Shown piece after piece: positions 44,034-52,250 of a stretch of 64,000 nucleotides of DNA. Source of the DNA: Streptomyces dysideae. Lineage in GTDB: Bacteria; Actinomycetota; Actinomycetes; Streptomycetales; Streptomycetaceae. The translations under genes and the position numbers were made by a program. The stretch lies in contig NZ_KQ949106.1 of NCBI RefSeq assembly GCF_001514305.1, positions 1,967 through 65,966 on the forward strand, in the 5' to 3' direction. Under the pieces are notes generated by a model that was not told the DNA's origin, ran no database searches, and was given only the letters and a program-made list of their open reading frames with translations. Within the stretch, counting starts at the first letter, position 1. Every line of letters begins with the position of its first letter.

Positions 44034-44693
44034 ATGTCCGCATGTGCCGACAACACTCACGGCAACGCTCGTAAGACGCAGGGGAATCCGGCCCGGGGCC
44101 GGACTCGTACGACGGCGGTCCTCGCCGGGGCGGCACTGCTCGCCCCCCTCGGGCTGCTGGCCGCGAACGGCAACGCCGTGGCGGCGGACGGCGGAGTGTG
44201 GGACCGCATCGCCCAGTGCGAGAGCGGCGGCAACTGGCACATCAACACCGGGAACGGCTACTACGGAGGACTGCAGTTCGCCGCCTCCACCTGGCGGGCG
44301 TACGGCGGCACGGCCTACGCGCCGACCGCCGACCAGGCCTCCAAGTCCCAGCAGATCGCGGTGGCCACCAAGGTCCAGCGCGCCCAGGGGTGGGGCGCGT
44401 GGCCGACCTGTTCGGCCCGGGCCGGAGCGTACGGGAGCGCGCCCGCGGCTCCGTCCACCGGCTCCGCCACCACCAAGGCAGCCCCCTCGACGCCGTCGAA
44501 GACGCCGGAGCGCTCGACCGGGCACACGACGCGCGACGCGTCCCGCGGCGACTACACCGTCCGCACGGGCGACACCCTGAGCGGCATCGCCGCCCGGAAC
44601 GGGACCACCTGGCAGAGTCTCTACGCCGCCAACAAGGCCGTCATCGGCGGTGATCCCCACCTGATCGTGCCCGGGCAGCGCCTCGACATCTGA
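44034..44693 (+). CDS. Resuscitation-promoting factor-like muralytic protein (Rpf + LysM)
   Basis: 219 residues. The signal peptide has a basic start and the core TAVLAGAALLAPLGLLAANG, with likely cleavage near AVAAD. The Rpf (transglycosylase-like) domain runs VWDRIAQCESGGNWHINTGN, GYYGGLQFAASTWRAYGG, with the catalytic Glu in QCESGG. A T/S/P-rich linker leads to a C-terminal LysM (YTVRTGDTLSGIAARNG). It is secreted and cleaves peptidoglycan glycan strands during germination or outgrowth. GAGAGGGA at 44021-44028 supports ATG 44034. A second Rpf-LysM gene follows. Confidence 0.93.
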   Translation: MSACADNTHGNARKTQGNPARGRTRTTAVLAGAALLAPLGLLAANGNAVAADGGVWDRIAQCESGGNWHINTGNGYYGGLQFAASTWRAYGGTAYAPTADQASKSQQIAVATKVQRAQGWGAWPTCSARAGAYGSAPAAPSTGSATTKAAPSTPSKTPERSTGHTTRDASRGDYTVRTGDTLSGIAARNGTTWQSLYAANKAVIGGDPHLIVPGQRLDI

Positions 44694-44720
44694 GCGGCGC
44701 TCCCCCCGTTCCGGGCACGG

Positions 44721-44756
44721 GGCCCCGTCCGGCCGGTCCGCCGACCGGGTGGGGCC
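44721..44756 (+). terminator. Probable terminator between the two rpf-like genes
   Basis: An imperfect hairpin: GGCCCC (44721-44726) pairs with GGGGCC (44751-44756), and CGGTC (44734-44738) with GACCG (44743-44747). It lies 28 bp after the first rpf stop. Confidence 0.5.
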
Positions 44757-44814
44757 TCTGGGCGCACCGGACGCGCCGCAAGGCCGTACGCGGCACGCTG
44801 CTTAGCGTGGCCCG

Positions 44815-45363
44815 ATGTACCGCAAGCCGATCAGCCTTCTCATCGCCGCGGCCCTGTACACGGCCCTCGCGCCGGGCGTCTCACAGGCGGCACCACCGCC
44901 ACCGGCCGCCGTCTCGTACGAGTGCGCGAAGGACCAGTGGCCATGGGGGTGTGTCGCCGAGTGCGAGAGCGGCGGGCGCTGGGACGTCGACACCGGCAAC
45001 GGCTTCTACGGCGGACTGCAGTTCTGGCAGCCGACCTGGGAGGAGTTCGGCGGTCTGAAGTACGCCCCGCGCGCGGATCTCGCCACCCGCGAGCAGCAGA
45101 TCGCGGTCGGGCAGGAGGTGCTCGCCGTGCAGGGCTGGGAGGCCTGGCCGGTCTGTTCCCGGCGGTACGGACTCAAGGGCCGTATGCACACGGTGAAACC
45201 CGGCGACACGCTCTCGTCGATCGCCCGCAAGTACGGCGTCAAGGGCGGCTGGCAGGCGCTCTACAGGGCCAACGAGGAGTTGGTCGGCCGCGATCCGGAC
45301 CTGCTGAGGCCGGGCATGCTGCTGGTCATCCCGAAGGCCGCGGCTCGCTCGCCTCTCCGCTGA
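44815..45363 (+). CDS. Second Rpf-like secreted protein (Rpf + LysM)
   Basis: 182 residues. A short signal peptide (PISLLIAAALYTALAPGVSQ, cleavage near AQAAP/SQAAP) precedes an Rpf domain (VAECESGGRWDVDTGNGFYG, GLQFWQPTWEEFGGLKY) and a LysM domain (HTVKPGDTLSSIARKYG) with almost no linker. It is about 35 residues shorter than the neighbouring copy and diverged, so the pair is an old tandem. The 3' end overlaps the LivF-like gene on the opposite strand by 38 bp. Confidence 0.9.
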   Translation: MYRKPISLLIAAALYTALAPGVSQAAPPPPAAVSYECAKDQWPWGCVAECESGGRWDVDTGNGFYGGLQFWQPTWEEFGGLKYAPRADLATREQQIAVGQEVLAVQGWEAWPVCSRRYGLKGRMHTVKPGDTLSSIARKYGVKGGWQALYRANEELVGRDPDLLRPGMLLVIPKAAARSPLR

Positions 45364-45976
45364 ACACGACGGCACCGCGCCGCAGTTCGTACACGAGTGC
45401 CGGCCGGCCGTGCAGCACGGGCGGCAGCCGCTGCTCGGCGACGACCACGCACGCGTGGAGCGCGCTCAGCAGCTCGTACGTACGGGCCGCGACCGTCGGC
45501 GACATGCCCTGCGCGGGTTCGTCGACGAGCACCACACGCGCGCGTGCCAGCAGGGCCCGGGAGAGGGCGAGCATGCGCTGCTCGCCGCCGGAGAGGGTGC
45601 CGGCGCGGCGCGCGAGGAGGGGCTCCAGCTGGGGGTAGGCGTCGAGGGCGGAGTCGTAGGCGGGGGCGGTGAGTTCGAGGTTCTCGCGCACCGTGAGGGA
45701 GCCGAACACGGCCTGCCGTTCCGGTACGAGGCACAGTCCCCGCCGGGCGCGTTCGTGGGCGGGCATACGGGTCACGTCGGCGCCGTCCCACACCACCGCG
45801 CCGCCGGACAGCGGCACGGTTCCGGCGAGGGCACGCAGGGCCGTCGTACGGCCGGAGCCGTTGCGGCCCAGCAGGACGGTGAGACCCGGGCCCGGGGCGG
45901 CCAGGGTGACGCCGTGGAGCGCTTCCAGGGGGCCGTAACGCACGCGTGCACGGCGCAGGGAGATCATCGTCGTCAT
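45326..45976 (-). CDS. LivF-like ABC transporter ATP-binding protein with variant Walker A
   Basis: 216 residues. LivF-type features: LEALHGVTLAAPGPGLTVLL, GLCLVPERQAVFGSLTVREN, signature TLSGGEQRMLALSRALL, Walker B VVLVDEPAQGM. The Walker A reads GRNGSGRTTALRA, with Arg replacing the nucleotide-binding Lys, so ATP hydrolysis by this subunit may be weak. Its start ATG overlaps the stop of the fused LivHMG gene by four bases, so the two proteins are made together as a hydrophobic amino acid importer. Confidence 0.85.
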   Translation of the reverse strand: MTTMISLRRARVRYGPLEALHGVTLAAPGPGLTVLLGRNGSGRTTALRALAGTVPLSGGAVVWDGADVTRMPAHERARRGLCLVPERQAVFGSLTVRENLELTAPAYDSALDAYPQLEPLLARRAGTLSGGEQRMLALSRALLARARVVLVDEPAQGMSPTVAARTYELLSALHACVVVAEQRLPPVLHGRPALVYELRRGAVVFSGEASEPRPSG

Positions 45977-48885
45977 GCGGGGCTCTCCCGGGCGGCGAGG
46001 GTGTCGAGCACGCTGCCGGGCGGGCCGGAGGCGACGATGCGGCCCGCCGTCATCACGTGCACGACGTCGGCCAGGTCGGCGACCAGGTCGAGGTCGTGCT
46101 CGACGACGAGCAGGCCGGTGCCGTCGGCGGCCAGGGCCTTCAGCACGCGGGTCAGCGCGGTCACTTCGGCGGTGTCCAGTCCGGCGGCGGGTTCGTCGAG
46201 GAGCAGCACACGCGGGCTGCCGGCGAGGGCGCGGGCGAGTTCGACGCGGCGCAGCGTGCCGGTGGGCAGCCCGGCGGCGGGCGACGCCCTCACCGGGCCG
46301 TCAAGACCGAGCAGCCTGAGCGCCCGCTCCACGGCCCCCGGATCCCGGACCCGCGCCTGCTCGGCGCCCACCTGGACGTTCTCGGCCACGGTCAACGACG
46401 GGAAAACGGCCAGCTGCTGAAAGGTACGCCCGATCCCGAGCCGGGTCCGGGCATGCGCCGCCAGCCGCGTCACGTCCCGCCCACCGAGCAGAACCTGCCC
46501 ACGCGAGGGACGATGCGTCCCGGCGAGACAGTGGAACAGGGTGCTCTTCCCGGCACCGTTTGGTCCGACGATGGCGGTGACCTCGCCGGGCGGGACGTCG
46601 AGATCGACACCGTCGAGGGCGGTGAAGCCGCCGTAGCGGGCGTGGAGGTGGCGGGCGGTGAGGGTGGGGGAGGGGGGTGTGCCGGGGCCGGTGGGAGGAG
46701 GTGGGTCCGCCCGGCGGTGCCGCTCGGACGGTGCGGCGTCGTCTGGGTGGTCGTCCCGTGGCGGCCAGCTCGCGTCCGGGAAGCCGGTCGGTGGCTCGCC
46801 GTGTGGTCGTCCATGCCCTCCCCCTGCTCCGCCCTCCTCACTGCCCTCACTCAGGCGACCCGCGGCGGCGTTTGTCTCGGCGTCCCCAGGGCGTCCGGTC
46901 CTCGCCCTCGCCCCGCCGCCTCCACCGCTCGCCCCCGCATCCCCCCGCTGCCTGGCCGTCCCCGAAGCTCCACCCCGCTCCGACCAGCGCGTCGTCCCCG
47001 CCGGCGCGGGTGCGGGCGTGGTCCGCTCCACCGCCGGCCGCAGCCTCCTCCGCGCCCCCGCCCCCACCGCCGTAAGCGTCGCCCTCCGTCGCAGCCGCAG
47101 TCTCCCCGCCGCCGTCCGCAGCGCCTCGTACGGCCCCCCGGGAAACCGCCCGACCAGCACCGCCAGCACCCCGATCAGCGCCGCCGCCACCCCGCCCCGC
47201 GCGCCCGCGTCCAGGCCGACCAGGAGCGCCGCGGCCGCCAGTGCGCCCAGCGTGCTGTCCGCGCCCAGGACCACGACCGCCGCGAACCACAGCAGGCCGC
47301 GGACGGGGTCGTACGCCCCGGGGTCGAAGGCCCGCAGTCCCATGCCGAGCATGCCGCCGCCGAGGGCCGCCAGCGCGGCGCCGGAGACGAAGGCCAGCAG
47401 CTTCAGGGACGGGACCTGGACGCCCGCCGCCGACGCCCCCGACTCGTGGTCCCGCATCGCCGCCAGGGCCCGGCCCGTACGGCCCCGGCGGAGCCGCCAG
47501 GTCGCCAGCAACGCGCCCGCCAGCAGGGCGAGTTCGAGGACGTAGTACGCGCGGTCACCGTCGAAGCCCGCCGGGCGGCCGAGGGACAGGCCCGAGACCG
47601 CGTACGGCTGGGCGAACACGAACCGGCTCACTCCGACGCCCACCGCGAACGTCGCCAGCGCGAGGGCGAGGCCCTGGCGGCTGATCGCCGGCCAGCCCGT
47701 GAGCAGGCCCAGGGGGGCCACCAGGACGACCGCCAACGCGAGTGCCGCGAGTTCCGGCAGACGGGGCAGGCCGGGGAAGCGGCCCGCCGCCAGCAGCGCC
47801 GTGAACAGGGCGCCCAGTCCCGCGTACGCCGCCTGCCCCAGCGAGATCTGGCCGCCCCGGCCCGTGACCACGACCAGCGACAGCAGCACCACGCCCAGCG
47901 CCGGCACCTGGACGGACGTGTGCAGGTCCGAGCCCGCGAAGCCCAGCGGCAGCAGGAACAGCACCACGGCCACGATCCAGGCGCCCGGCGGAGTCGGTAC
48001 GCGCGCGGTGGCCGTGCGCGGGAGCGCGTCCCGTGTGCCGATGCGAGGGAGAGCGAGGGCGGCGATCAGCAGGGCCACCACGAAGAGGTTCGCGCCGGCC
48101 GCCTGGACGAGTGGTTCCCCCCAGCCCGAGGGGTGCAGTCGGGTCAGCTGGCTCTGCGCCACCCCGATGCCGAGCGCGACGACCACCGCGACCGGGAGGC
48201 TGCGCATACGTGCCGCCACCGCCACCGCCACCACCTCCATGACCAGCAGCGGCATGCCGTACGGGTCCAGGCGTACGTACGGCGCCAGCAGTACGCCCGT
48301 CAGACCCGCCGTGAACGACCCGAACGCCCAGCCCGCCGCCGCCACCCGGTCCGCGTCGATGCCGCCGACGACGGCCAGCTGACGGTCGTCCACCACCGCC
48401 CGCAGCTCCCGGCCGAAACGCGTCCAGCGGATCACCGCCCCGACCCCCGCCGCCAGCAGCAGCGCCACCGACAGCTGCCCCCAGGGGTCCGCCGACACCA
48501 GCTCCGGCGCGTCGTCCCGGGCCCCCTGGCCCCATAGCAGCGCCGCCCCGCCCACCAGCAGCACGAACACCCCGATGGACGCCACCAGAGCCTGCGCCGG
48601 GTCGGTCCCCAGGACCGACAGCGGCCGGAAGACGAACCGTTCCAGCGCCATACCGATCCCGGGCGCCAGCACCAGCAGCGTCACCGTCACCCCCGCCCAC
48701 AGCGGCCAGCCCCACTCCACCACGCACTGCCGCAGGACGTACGCGCACACCATGGCGATCGCGCCGTGCGCGAAGTTCAGCACGCCGGTCGCGCGGTACG
48801 TCACGATCAGGCCGATTCCGGTGAGCGCGGCGGCGCTGCCAACGGAGAGGCCGGCGAGGGTGAGGTCGTAGGTCAGGGAGGCCAT
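45973..48885 (-). CDS. Fused LivH-LivM-LivG ABC transporter (two permeases plus ATPase in one chain)
   Basis: 970 residues. Residues 1-290 are a LivH permease (TYDLTLAGLSVGSAAALTGI, GVLNFAHGAIAMVCAYVL). Residues ~300-600 are LivM (TGRGGQISLGQAAYAGLGAL, FVSGAALAALGGGMLGMG). A ~150-residue low-complexity linker rich in G, A, R, P and E then leads to a LivG ATPase with normal Walker A VGPNGAGKSTLFHCLAG and VLLLDEPAAGLD. The ATG at 48885 overlaps the stop of the upstream 2-TM gene; a longer upstream frame is only antisense reading. Substrate is probably branched-chain amino acids, amides or urea-like compounds. Confidence 0.9.
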   Translation of the reverse strand: MASLTYDLTLAGLSVGSAAALTGIGLIVTYRATGVLNFAHGAIAMVCAYVLRQCVVEWGWPLWAGVTVTLLVLAPGIGMALERFVFRPLSVLGTDPAQALVASIGVFVLLVGGAALLWGQGARDDAPELVSADPWGQLSVALLLAAGVGAVIRWTRFGRELRAVVDDRQLAVVGGIDADRVAAAGWAFGSFTAGLTGVLLAPYVRLDPYGMPLLVMEVVAVAVAARMRSLPVAVVVALGIGVAQSQLTRLHPSGWGEPLVQAAGANLFVVALLIAALALPRIGTRDALPRTATARVPTPPGAWIVAVVLFLLPLGFAGSDLHTSVQVPALGVVLLSLVVVTGRGGQISLGQAAYAGLGALFTALLAAGRFPGLPRLPELAALALAVVLVAPLGLLTGWPAISRQGLALALATFAVGVGVSRFVFAQPYAVSGLSLGRPAGFDGDRAYYVLELALLAGALLATWRLRRGRTGRALAAMRDHESGASAAGVQVPSLKLLAFVSGAALAALGGGMLGMGLRAFDPGAYDPVRGLLWFAAVVVLGADSTLGALAAAALLVGLDAGARGGVAAALIGVLAVLVGRFPGGPYEALRTAAGRLRLRRRATLTAVGAGARRRLRPAVERTTPAPAPAGTTRWSERGGASGTARQRGDAGASGGGGGARARTGRPGDAETNAAAGRLSEGSEEGGAGGGHGRPHGEPPTGFPDASWPPRDDHPDDAAPSERHRRADPPPPTGPGTPPSPTLTARHLHARYGGFTALDGVDLDVPPGEVTAIVGPNGAGKSTLFHCLAGTHRPSRGQVLLGGRDVTRLAAHARTRLGIGRTFQQLAVFPSLTVAENVQVGAEQARVRDPGAVERALRLLGLDGPVRASPAAGLPTGTLRRVELARALAGSPRVLLLDEPAAGLDTAEVTALTRVLKALAADGTGLLVVEHDLDLVADLADVVHVMTAGRIVASGPPGSVLDTLAARESPA

Positions 48886-49364
48886 CAGCCGGTTTCTTCG
48901 GCGGGCTCGCAGATCGGGCACGGGCCCAGTTCGCCGGTCGCCAGCAGCTTGGCGTCCACCGGCACCGCCTCCGCCTTCCCGGCGACCAGCGGACAGTCGG
49001 CGCGGTGCCACAGCGTGCCGCCCGGCACCATCAGCAGGTCCCCGCTGACCGCCGGCCGCGTCGCGGCCGCCTCCCCGGACTCCTCGCCGTCGGCGCTCCC
49101 GGCGGCCACCAGAAGGCCGTACAACTCCTCCACGCGCGCGGCGGCGATGGCGCTGCGGCCGTGGGTGAGCAGCACCGCCCCGGCGATGATCAGCGCGGCA
49201 CCGGGGACCGTGCAGGACGCGAGATACGGCAGCTGACGCTCCGCGAACCGCTCCCCGGAGATGCCGTACCAGCCGATGACGCACAGCACCGCACCCGCGG
49301 CGAGCGCGCCCCACCCGGCCCACAGGACGGGATGCACGGTGCGCAGTCGGGCTGTCCGCATCAT
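48885..49364 (-). CDS. Two-helix membrane protein with Ada-like HxxxC/CxxC metal motif
   Basis: 159 residues. Two membrane helices (VLWAGWGALAAGAVLCVIGW and SCTVPGAALIIAGAVLLTHG) are followed by a cytoplasmic tail with LWHRADCPLVAGKAE and LGPCPICEPAEE, a His/Cys set resembling the small zinc-binding domain of Ada and some nucleases. I do not know its role. It is the first gene of the ABC operon (stop overlaps the fused permease ATG) and may regulate or assemble the transporter. Two adjacent ATGs, 49364 and 49361, are possible starts. Confidence 0.7.
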   Translation of the reverse strand: MMRTARLRTVHPVLWAGWGALAAGAVLCVIGWYGISGERFAERQLPYLASCTVPGAALIIAGAVLLTHGRSAIAAARVEELYGLLVAAGSADGEESGEAAATRPAVSGDLLMVPGGTLWHRADCPLVAGKAEAVPVDAKLLATGELGPCPICEPAEETG

Positions 49365-49484
49365 CGACTCCCACACGTCGTGTGTCTGTGCATGCCAGCC
49401 AATGGCTTGCACTATGCCTTCTTGAAGCTGACCCTGAAAGCACCGGGCTCGCACGGTCCGGACCGACACCCGGTGGTGAGCCAG

Positions 49485-50051
49485 ATGGTTCTCGGGAGCG
49501 ACCTCAGGCGGGGGACCGTACAGAGGGGACACGGCCCACGGGCGGCGGGACGGGGTACGGCACTCGCGGCCGCCCTGCTCCTCTTTCTCGCCCCGGCCCT
49601 CGCGGCGTGCAGCGACGACGAGGGAGGCGGCGGCGACGCCACGCCCCCCACCCCGACCGTCGAGCAGACGTCTCCGGCTGCCACGGCGCCCGCCGACGTG
49701 GGAGTGGCCGAGCAGGAGATCCGGCAGAACTGGCAGAAGTTCTTCGACCCGGCGACCTCCCTGGAGGAGAAGCAGACCGTACTGGAGAACGGCGACCGGA
49801 TGGCGCCGGTGCTGCAGGCCTTCAGCGGTGACGAGCGCGGCGGACAGGTCCAGGCGAAGGTCACCAAGATCGAGTTCACCTCGCCGACCGACGCGGACGT
49901 GACGTACGACCTGACCCTGAAGGGCGCCACCGCCCTGCCGGCCGCCTCCGGAACGGCGGTGGAGCAGGACGGCACCTGGAAGGTGTCCGCGAAGACGCTG
50001 TGCGCGCTGGTCCAGCTGAGCGGCAATGGGTCGCCGATCCCGGGTTGCTGA
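49485..50051 (+). CDS. Lipoprotein of unknown function, divergent from the ABC operon
   Basis: About 188 residues. A signal with the hydrophobic core TALAAALLLFLAPALAAC ends in a lipobox cysteine, followed by a D/E/G and T/P linker. The mature domain (EQEIRQNWQKFFDPATSLEE, VTKIEFTSPTDADVTYDLTL, EQDGTWKVSAKTLCALVQLS) resembles the SnoaL/NTF2-like low-molecular-weight lipoprotein domain. The start is uncertain: ATG 49485 or GTG 49473/49476, none with a good ribosome site. Its 3' end overlaps the next lipoprotein start by 26 bp. Confidence 0.75.
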   Translation: MVLGSDLRRGTVQRGHGPRAAGRGTALAAALLLFLAPALAACSDDEGGGGDATPPTPTVEQTSPAATAPADVGVAEQEIRQNWQKFFDPATSLEEKQTVLENGDRMAPVLQAFSGDERGGQVQAKVTKIEFTSPTDADVTYDLTLKGATALPAASGTAVEQDGTWKVSAKTLCALVQLSGNGSPIPGC

Positions 50052-51324
50052 GGCCATGGCCGCCGTGCTGCTGCTCGCCCTGGGCGCGGGCTGCGGCAGC
50101 CGGCTGCCGGAGAGTGACTTCGAGGACCGCGGCCGGACCCCGACACCCGCGCCGAGCGACGGCGCTCCGATCCGCGTCGGCATCATCACCAGCGCCACCA
50201 GCCCGGTCGGCGGCAGCGCCTTCACCGGCCCGCGCGACGGTGCCAAGGCGTACTTCGACCGCCTCAACGCGCGCGGAGGCATCGACGGCCGCCGGATCGA
50301 GGTACGGCTGTGCGACGACGGCGGCAGCGGCGTCGGCAACAACGAGTGCGTGCACAAAGTGGTCGACGAGGACAAGGTCGTCGCCCTGGTCGCCACCACC
50401 GCCCTGGACTACGCCGGCGCCTCCCGCGTCTCACGCGCACGCGTGCCCGACATCGGCGGCCAGCCCATCGGGGCCGCCTACGACACCTGGCCGCACCTCT
50501 ACGGCATCTACGGCAGCCTCGCGCCCCGCTCCGGCACCCCGGGCTGGGACGGCAAGCTGTACGGCGGCACGGAGGTCTACCGCTACTTCAAGCGCGAGCA
50601 CGGGGCCCGTACGGCCGCGGTCATCTCCTACAACCAGTCCGCGTCCGCCGCCTACGCCCGGCTCGTCGAGCGCGGTCTGAAGGCCGAGGGCTACAAGGTC
50701 GTCACCGAGCAGGTCGACTTCGCGCTGCCCAACTTCCGTGCCGCCGCGGCCGACCTGAAGGAACAGGGCGCCGACCTGGTCTTCGACGCCATCGACAGTC
50801 ACGGCAACGCCCGGCTGTGCAAGGCGATGGACGACGTCGGCGTCGAGGTCACCGCCAAGGTCACGAACGTACAGAACTGGACGTCCACCGTCCCCGACGA
50901 CTACAAGGACGCGCCGCGCTGCCGCAACGCCCTGTGGGCGACGGGCTCCAGCCGCAACTTCGAGGACACCGGCCAGGCGGCCGTACGGGAGTTCCGGGAC
51001 GCCACCGAGGGGCTGAAGACCCACTCCCAGTGGCAGTTGGAGGGCTGGGCGGCCGCCCGGTGGTTCACGGACGCGGCGAAGTCCTGCGCGGAGGCGGAAA
51101 CGGGCGTCACGCGCGCGTGCGTCGACGACTTCATGAACCGCAGCGAGGACTACACCGCCGGCGGACTCCTCGTCCCGGTCCGCTTCGAGCGGCTGGCCGA
51201 GCCGCCCGAGAGGCGCAGGACGTGCCTGTCGGTGGCCCGCTGGCGGGACGGCAGGGGCTGGGTCTCCCAGGGCGACATGAACGACACGTGCTTCGAGGTG
51301 CAGCAACTGGCTTACGAGCCTTAG
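50026..51324 (+). CDS. ABC transporter solute-binding lipoprotein (LivJ-like, periplasmic type I)
   Basis: 432 residues. The signal MAAVLLLALGAGC has a lipobox (LGAGC). The mature protein fits the Leu/Ile/Val-binding fold: RVGIITSATSPVGGSAFTGP, AKAYFDRLNARGGIDGR, CVHKVVDEDKVVALVATTAL, AAVISYNQSASAAYARLVER. It is probably the binding protein of the LivF/LivHMG transporter encoded on the opposite strand 1 kb away. The ATG at 50026 overlaps the previous gene; an internal ATG at 50056 would shorten the n-region too much. The mature part has at least six cysteines, unusual for this fold. Confidence 0.85.
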   Translation: MGRRSRVAEAMAAVLLLALGAGCGSRLPESDFEDRGRTPTPAPSDGAPIRVGIITSATSPVGGSAFTGPRDGAKAYFDRLNARGGIDGRRIEVRLCDDGGSGVGNNECVHKVVDEDKVVALVATTALDYAGASRVSRARVPDIGGQPIGAAYDTWPHLYGIYGSLAPRSGTPGWDGKLYGGTEVYRYFKREHGARTAAVISYNQSASAAYARLVERGLKAEGYKVVTEQVDFALPNFRAAAADLKEQGADLVFDAIDSHGNARLCKAMDDVGVEVTAKVTNVQNWTSTVPDDYKDAPRCRNALWATGSSRNFEDTGQAAVREFRDATEGLKTHSQWQLEGWAAARWFTDAAKSCAEAETGVTRACVDDFMNRSEDYTAGGLLVPVRFERLAEPPERRRTCLSVARWRDGRGWVSQGDMNDTCFEVQQLAYEP

Positions 51325-51394
51325 CGGGCAACCGAACGCCCAGGTTGCCGGTCCAACAGGACACGGCAGAAGACCGAGGGAGGAACCGCACCGC

Positions 51395-52195
51395 ATGACG
51401 ACGCCCGTCTCGCGGGTCGCACCGCTGCGCGCCGACTGCATCGCCGACTCCGCCGGCGGGCTGACCTTCGACGTCAGTGTGCGCGGGGCGGCCGACGTAG
51501 CTCACCTGGTGCTGCGCCGACGCGACGGCCTGGAGGAGGTCGGTCTGCCGCTGACCCCGGCGGCCGACGGCCGGCTGCGCGCCGCGCTGCCCAGCAGCGT
51601 CGCCCTGCCCGAGGGCCGCTGGGACGCCTACGCGCGCGTGGGCGCCGGTGAGCCGCGCCGCCTCGCCCCGGGCGTCACCGACCTGTGCTCCCTCGCAGCC
51701 CGGACGCCGAGCGGTGCCCGGGGCCATGTCGCCGTCCGCATCCCGTACGAGACCCGGCACGGCAACCTCACGGTCCGCAGCTGGTTGCGCGCCCCGCACG
51801 CGGAGGCGGGGGAACTGCGGCTCACGGAGGGTGGGCTGACCGTGTGCGGGCGCGTGTACGGCACCTGCCTCACGCCCGGCGCGTATGCCGAACTGCGCGG
51901 CCGGCACGCCCCGGACCCCGTGCGCCGGCTCGCCGTCGCCGCCGGCCAGACCGGGTTCCGGTTCACCGTCGCCTACGCGGCCCTGGAACCCGGCGTGTGG
52001 GACCTGTGGCTGCGGCCGACGGGGGAGGCGGGGCCGTGCGTGCGGATCGCGCGGCTGCTGGACGACGTCGCCGACAAGAAGCCGGTGTTCACCTATCCAC
52101 GCGTGCGGGTGCGAACGCCGTACGGACCGGTGGAGGCCGGGCCCTACTACACACGGGACAACGACCTGTCCCTGTCCGTCACCCCGCCCCGCTGA
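51395..52195 (+). CDS. Conserved hypothetical beta-rich protein
   Basis: 266 residues with no signal peptide or membrane helix. Repeated beta-type segments (GLTFDVSVRGAADVAHLVLR, GHVAVRIPYETRHGNLTVRS, GFRFTVAYAALEPGVWDLWL) suggest an immunoglobulin-like or jelly-roll arrangement of two or three domains, similar to C-terminal domains attached to some actinobacterial glycosyl or sulfotransferases. I cannot assign a function. Its stop codon lies inside a 57-bp near-perfect palindrome that probably acts as its terminator. Confidence 0.65.
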   Translation: MTTPVSRVAPLRADCIADSAGGLTFDVSVRGAADVAHLVLRRRDGLEEVGLPLTPAADGRLRAALPSSVALPEGRWDAYARVGAGEPRRLAPGVTDLCSLAARTPSGARGHVAVRIPYETRHGNLTVRSWLRAPHAEAGELRLTEGGLTVCGRVYGTCLTPGAYAELRGRHAPDPVRRLAVAAGQTGFRFTVAYAALEPGVWDLWLRPTGEAGPCVRIARLLDDVADKKPVFTYPRVRVRTPYGPVEAGPYYTRDNDLSLSVTPPR

Positions 52196-52247
52196 GTCTG
52201 CCAGGGCTTGCGGACAGCAGCTGTCCGCAAGCCCTGGCAGACTCAGC
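52191..52247. repeat. 57-bp palindrome with 27-bp perfect arms
   Basis: Positions 52191-52217 and 52221-52247 are exact inverted copies separated by only CAG. It contains the TGA of the preceding gene and ends 3 bp before the ATG of the WYL regulator. It could be a terminator, but it has no T-run and its position would hide any ribosome site of the next gene. A regulator binding site or an element remnant are alternatives. Confidence 0.9.
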
Positions 52248-52250
52248 CCC

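Noticed and set aside
45973..49443. A 1156-residue version of the LivHMG protein with an extra N-terminus
   Set aside because: The added residues are antisense reading of other genes; the ATG at 48885 is coupled to the upstream stop and starts exactly at the LivH domain.
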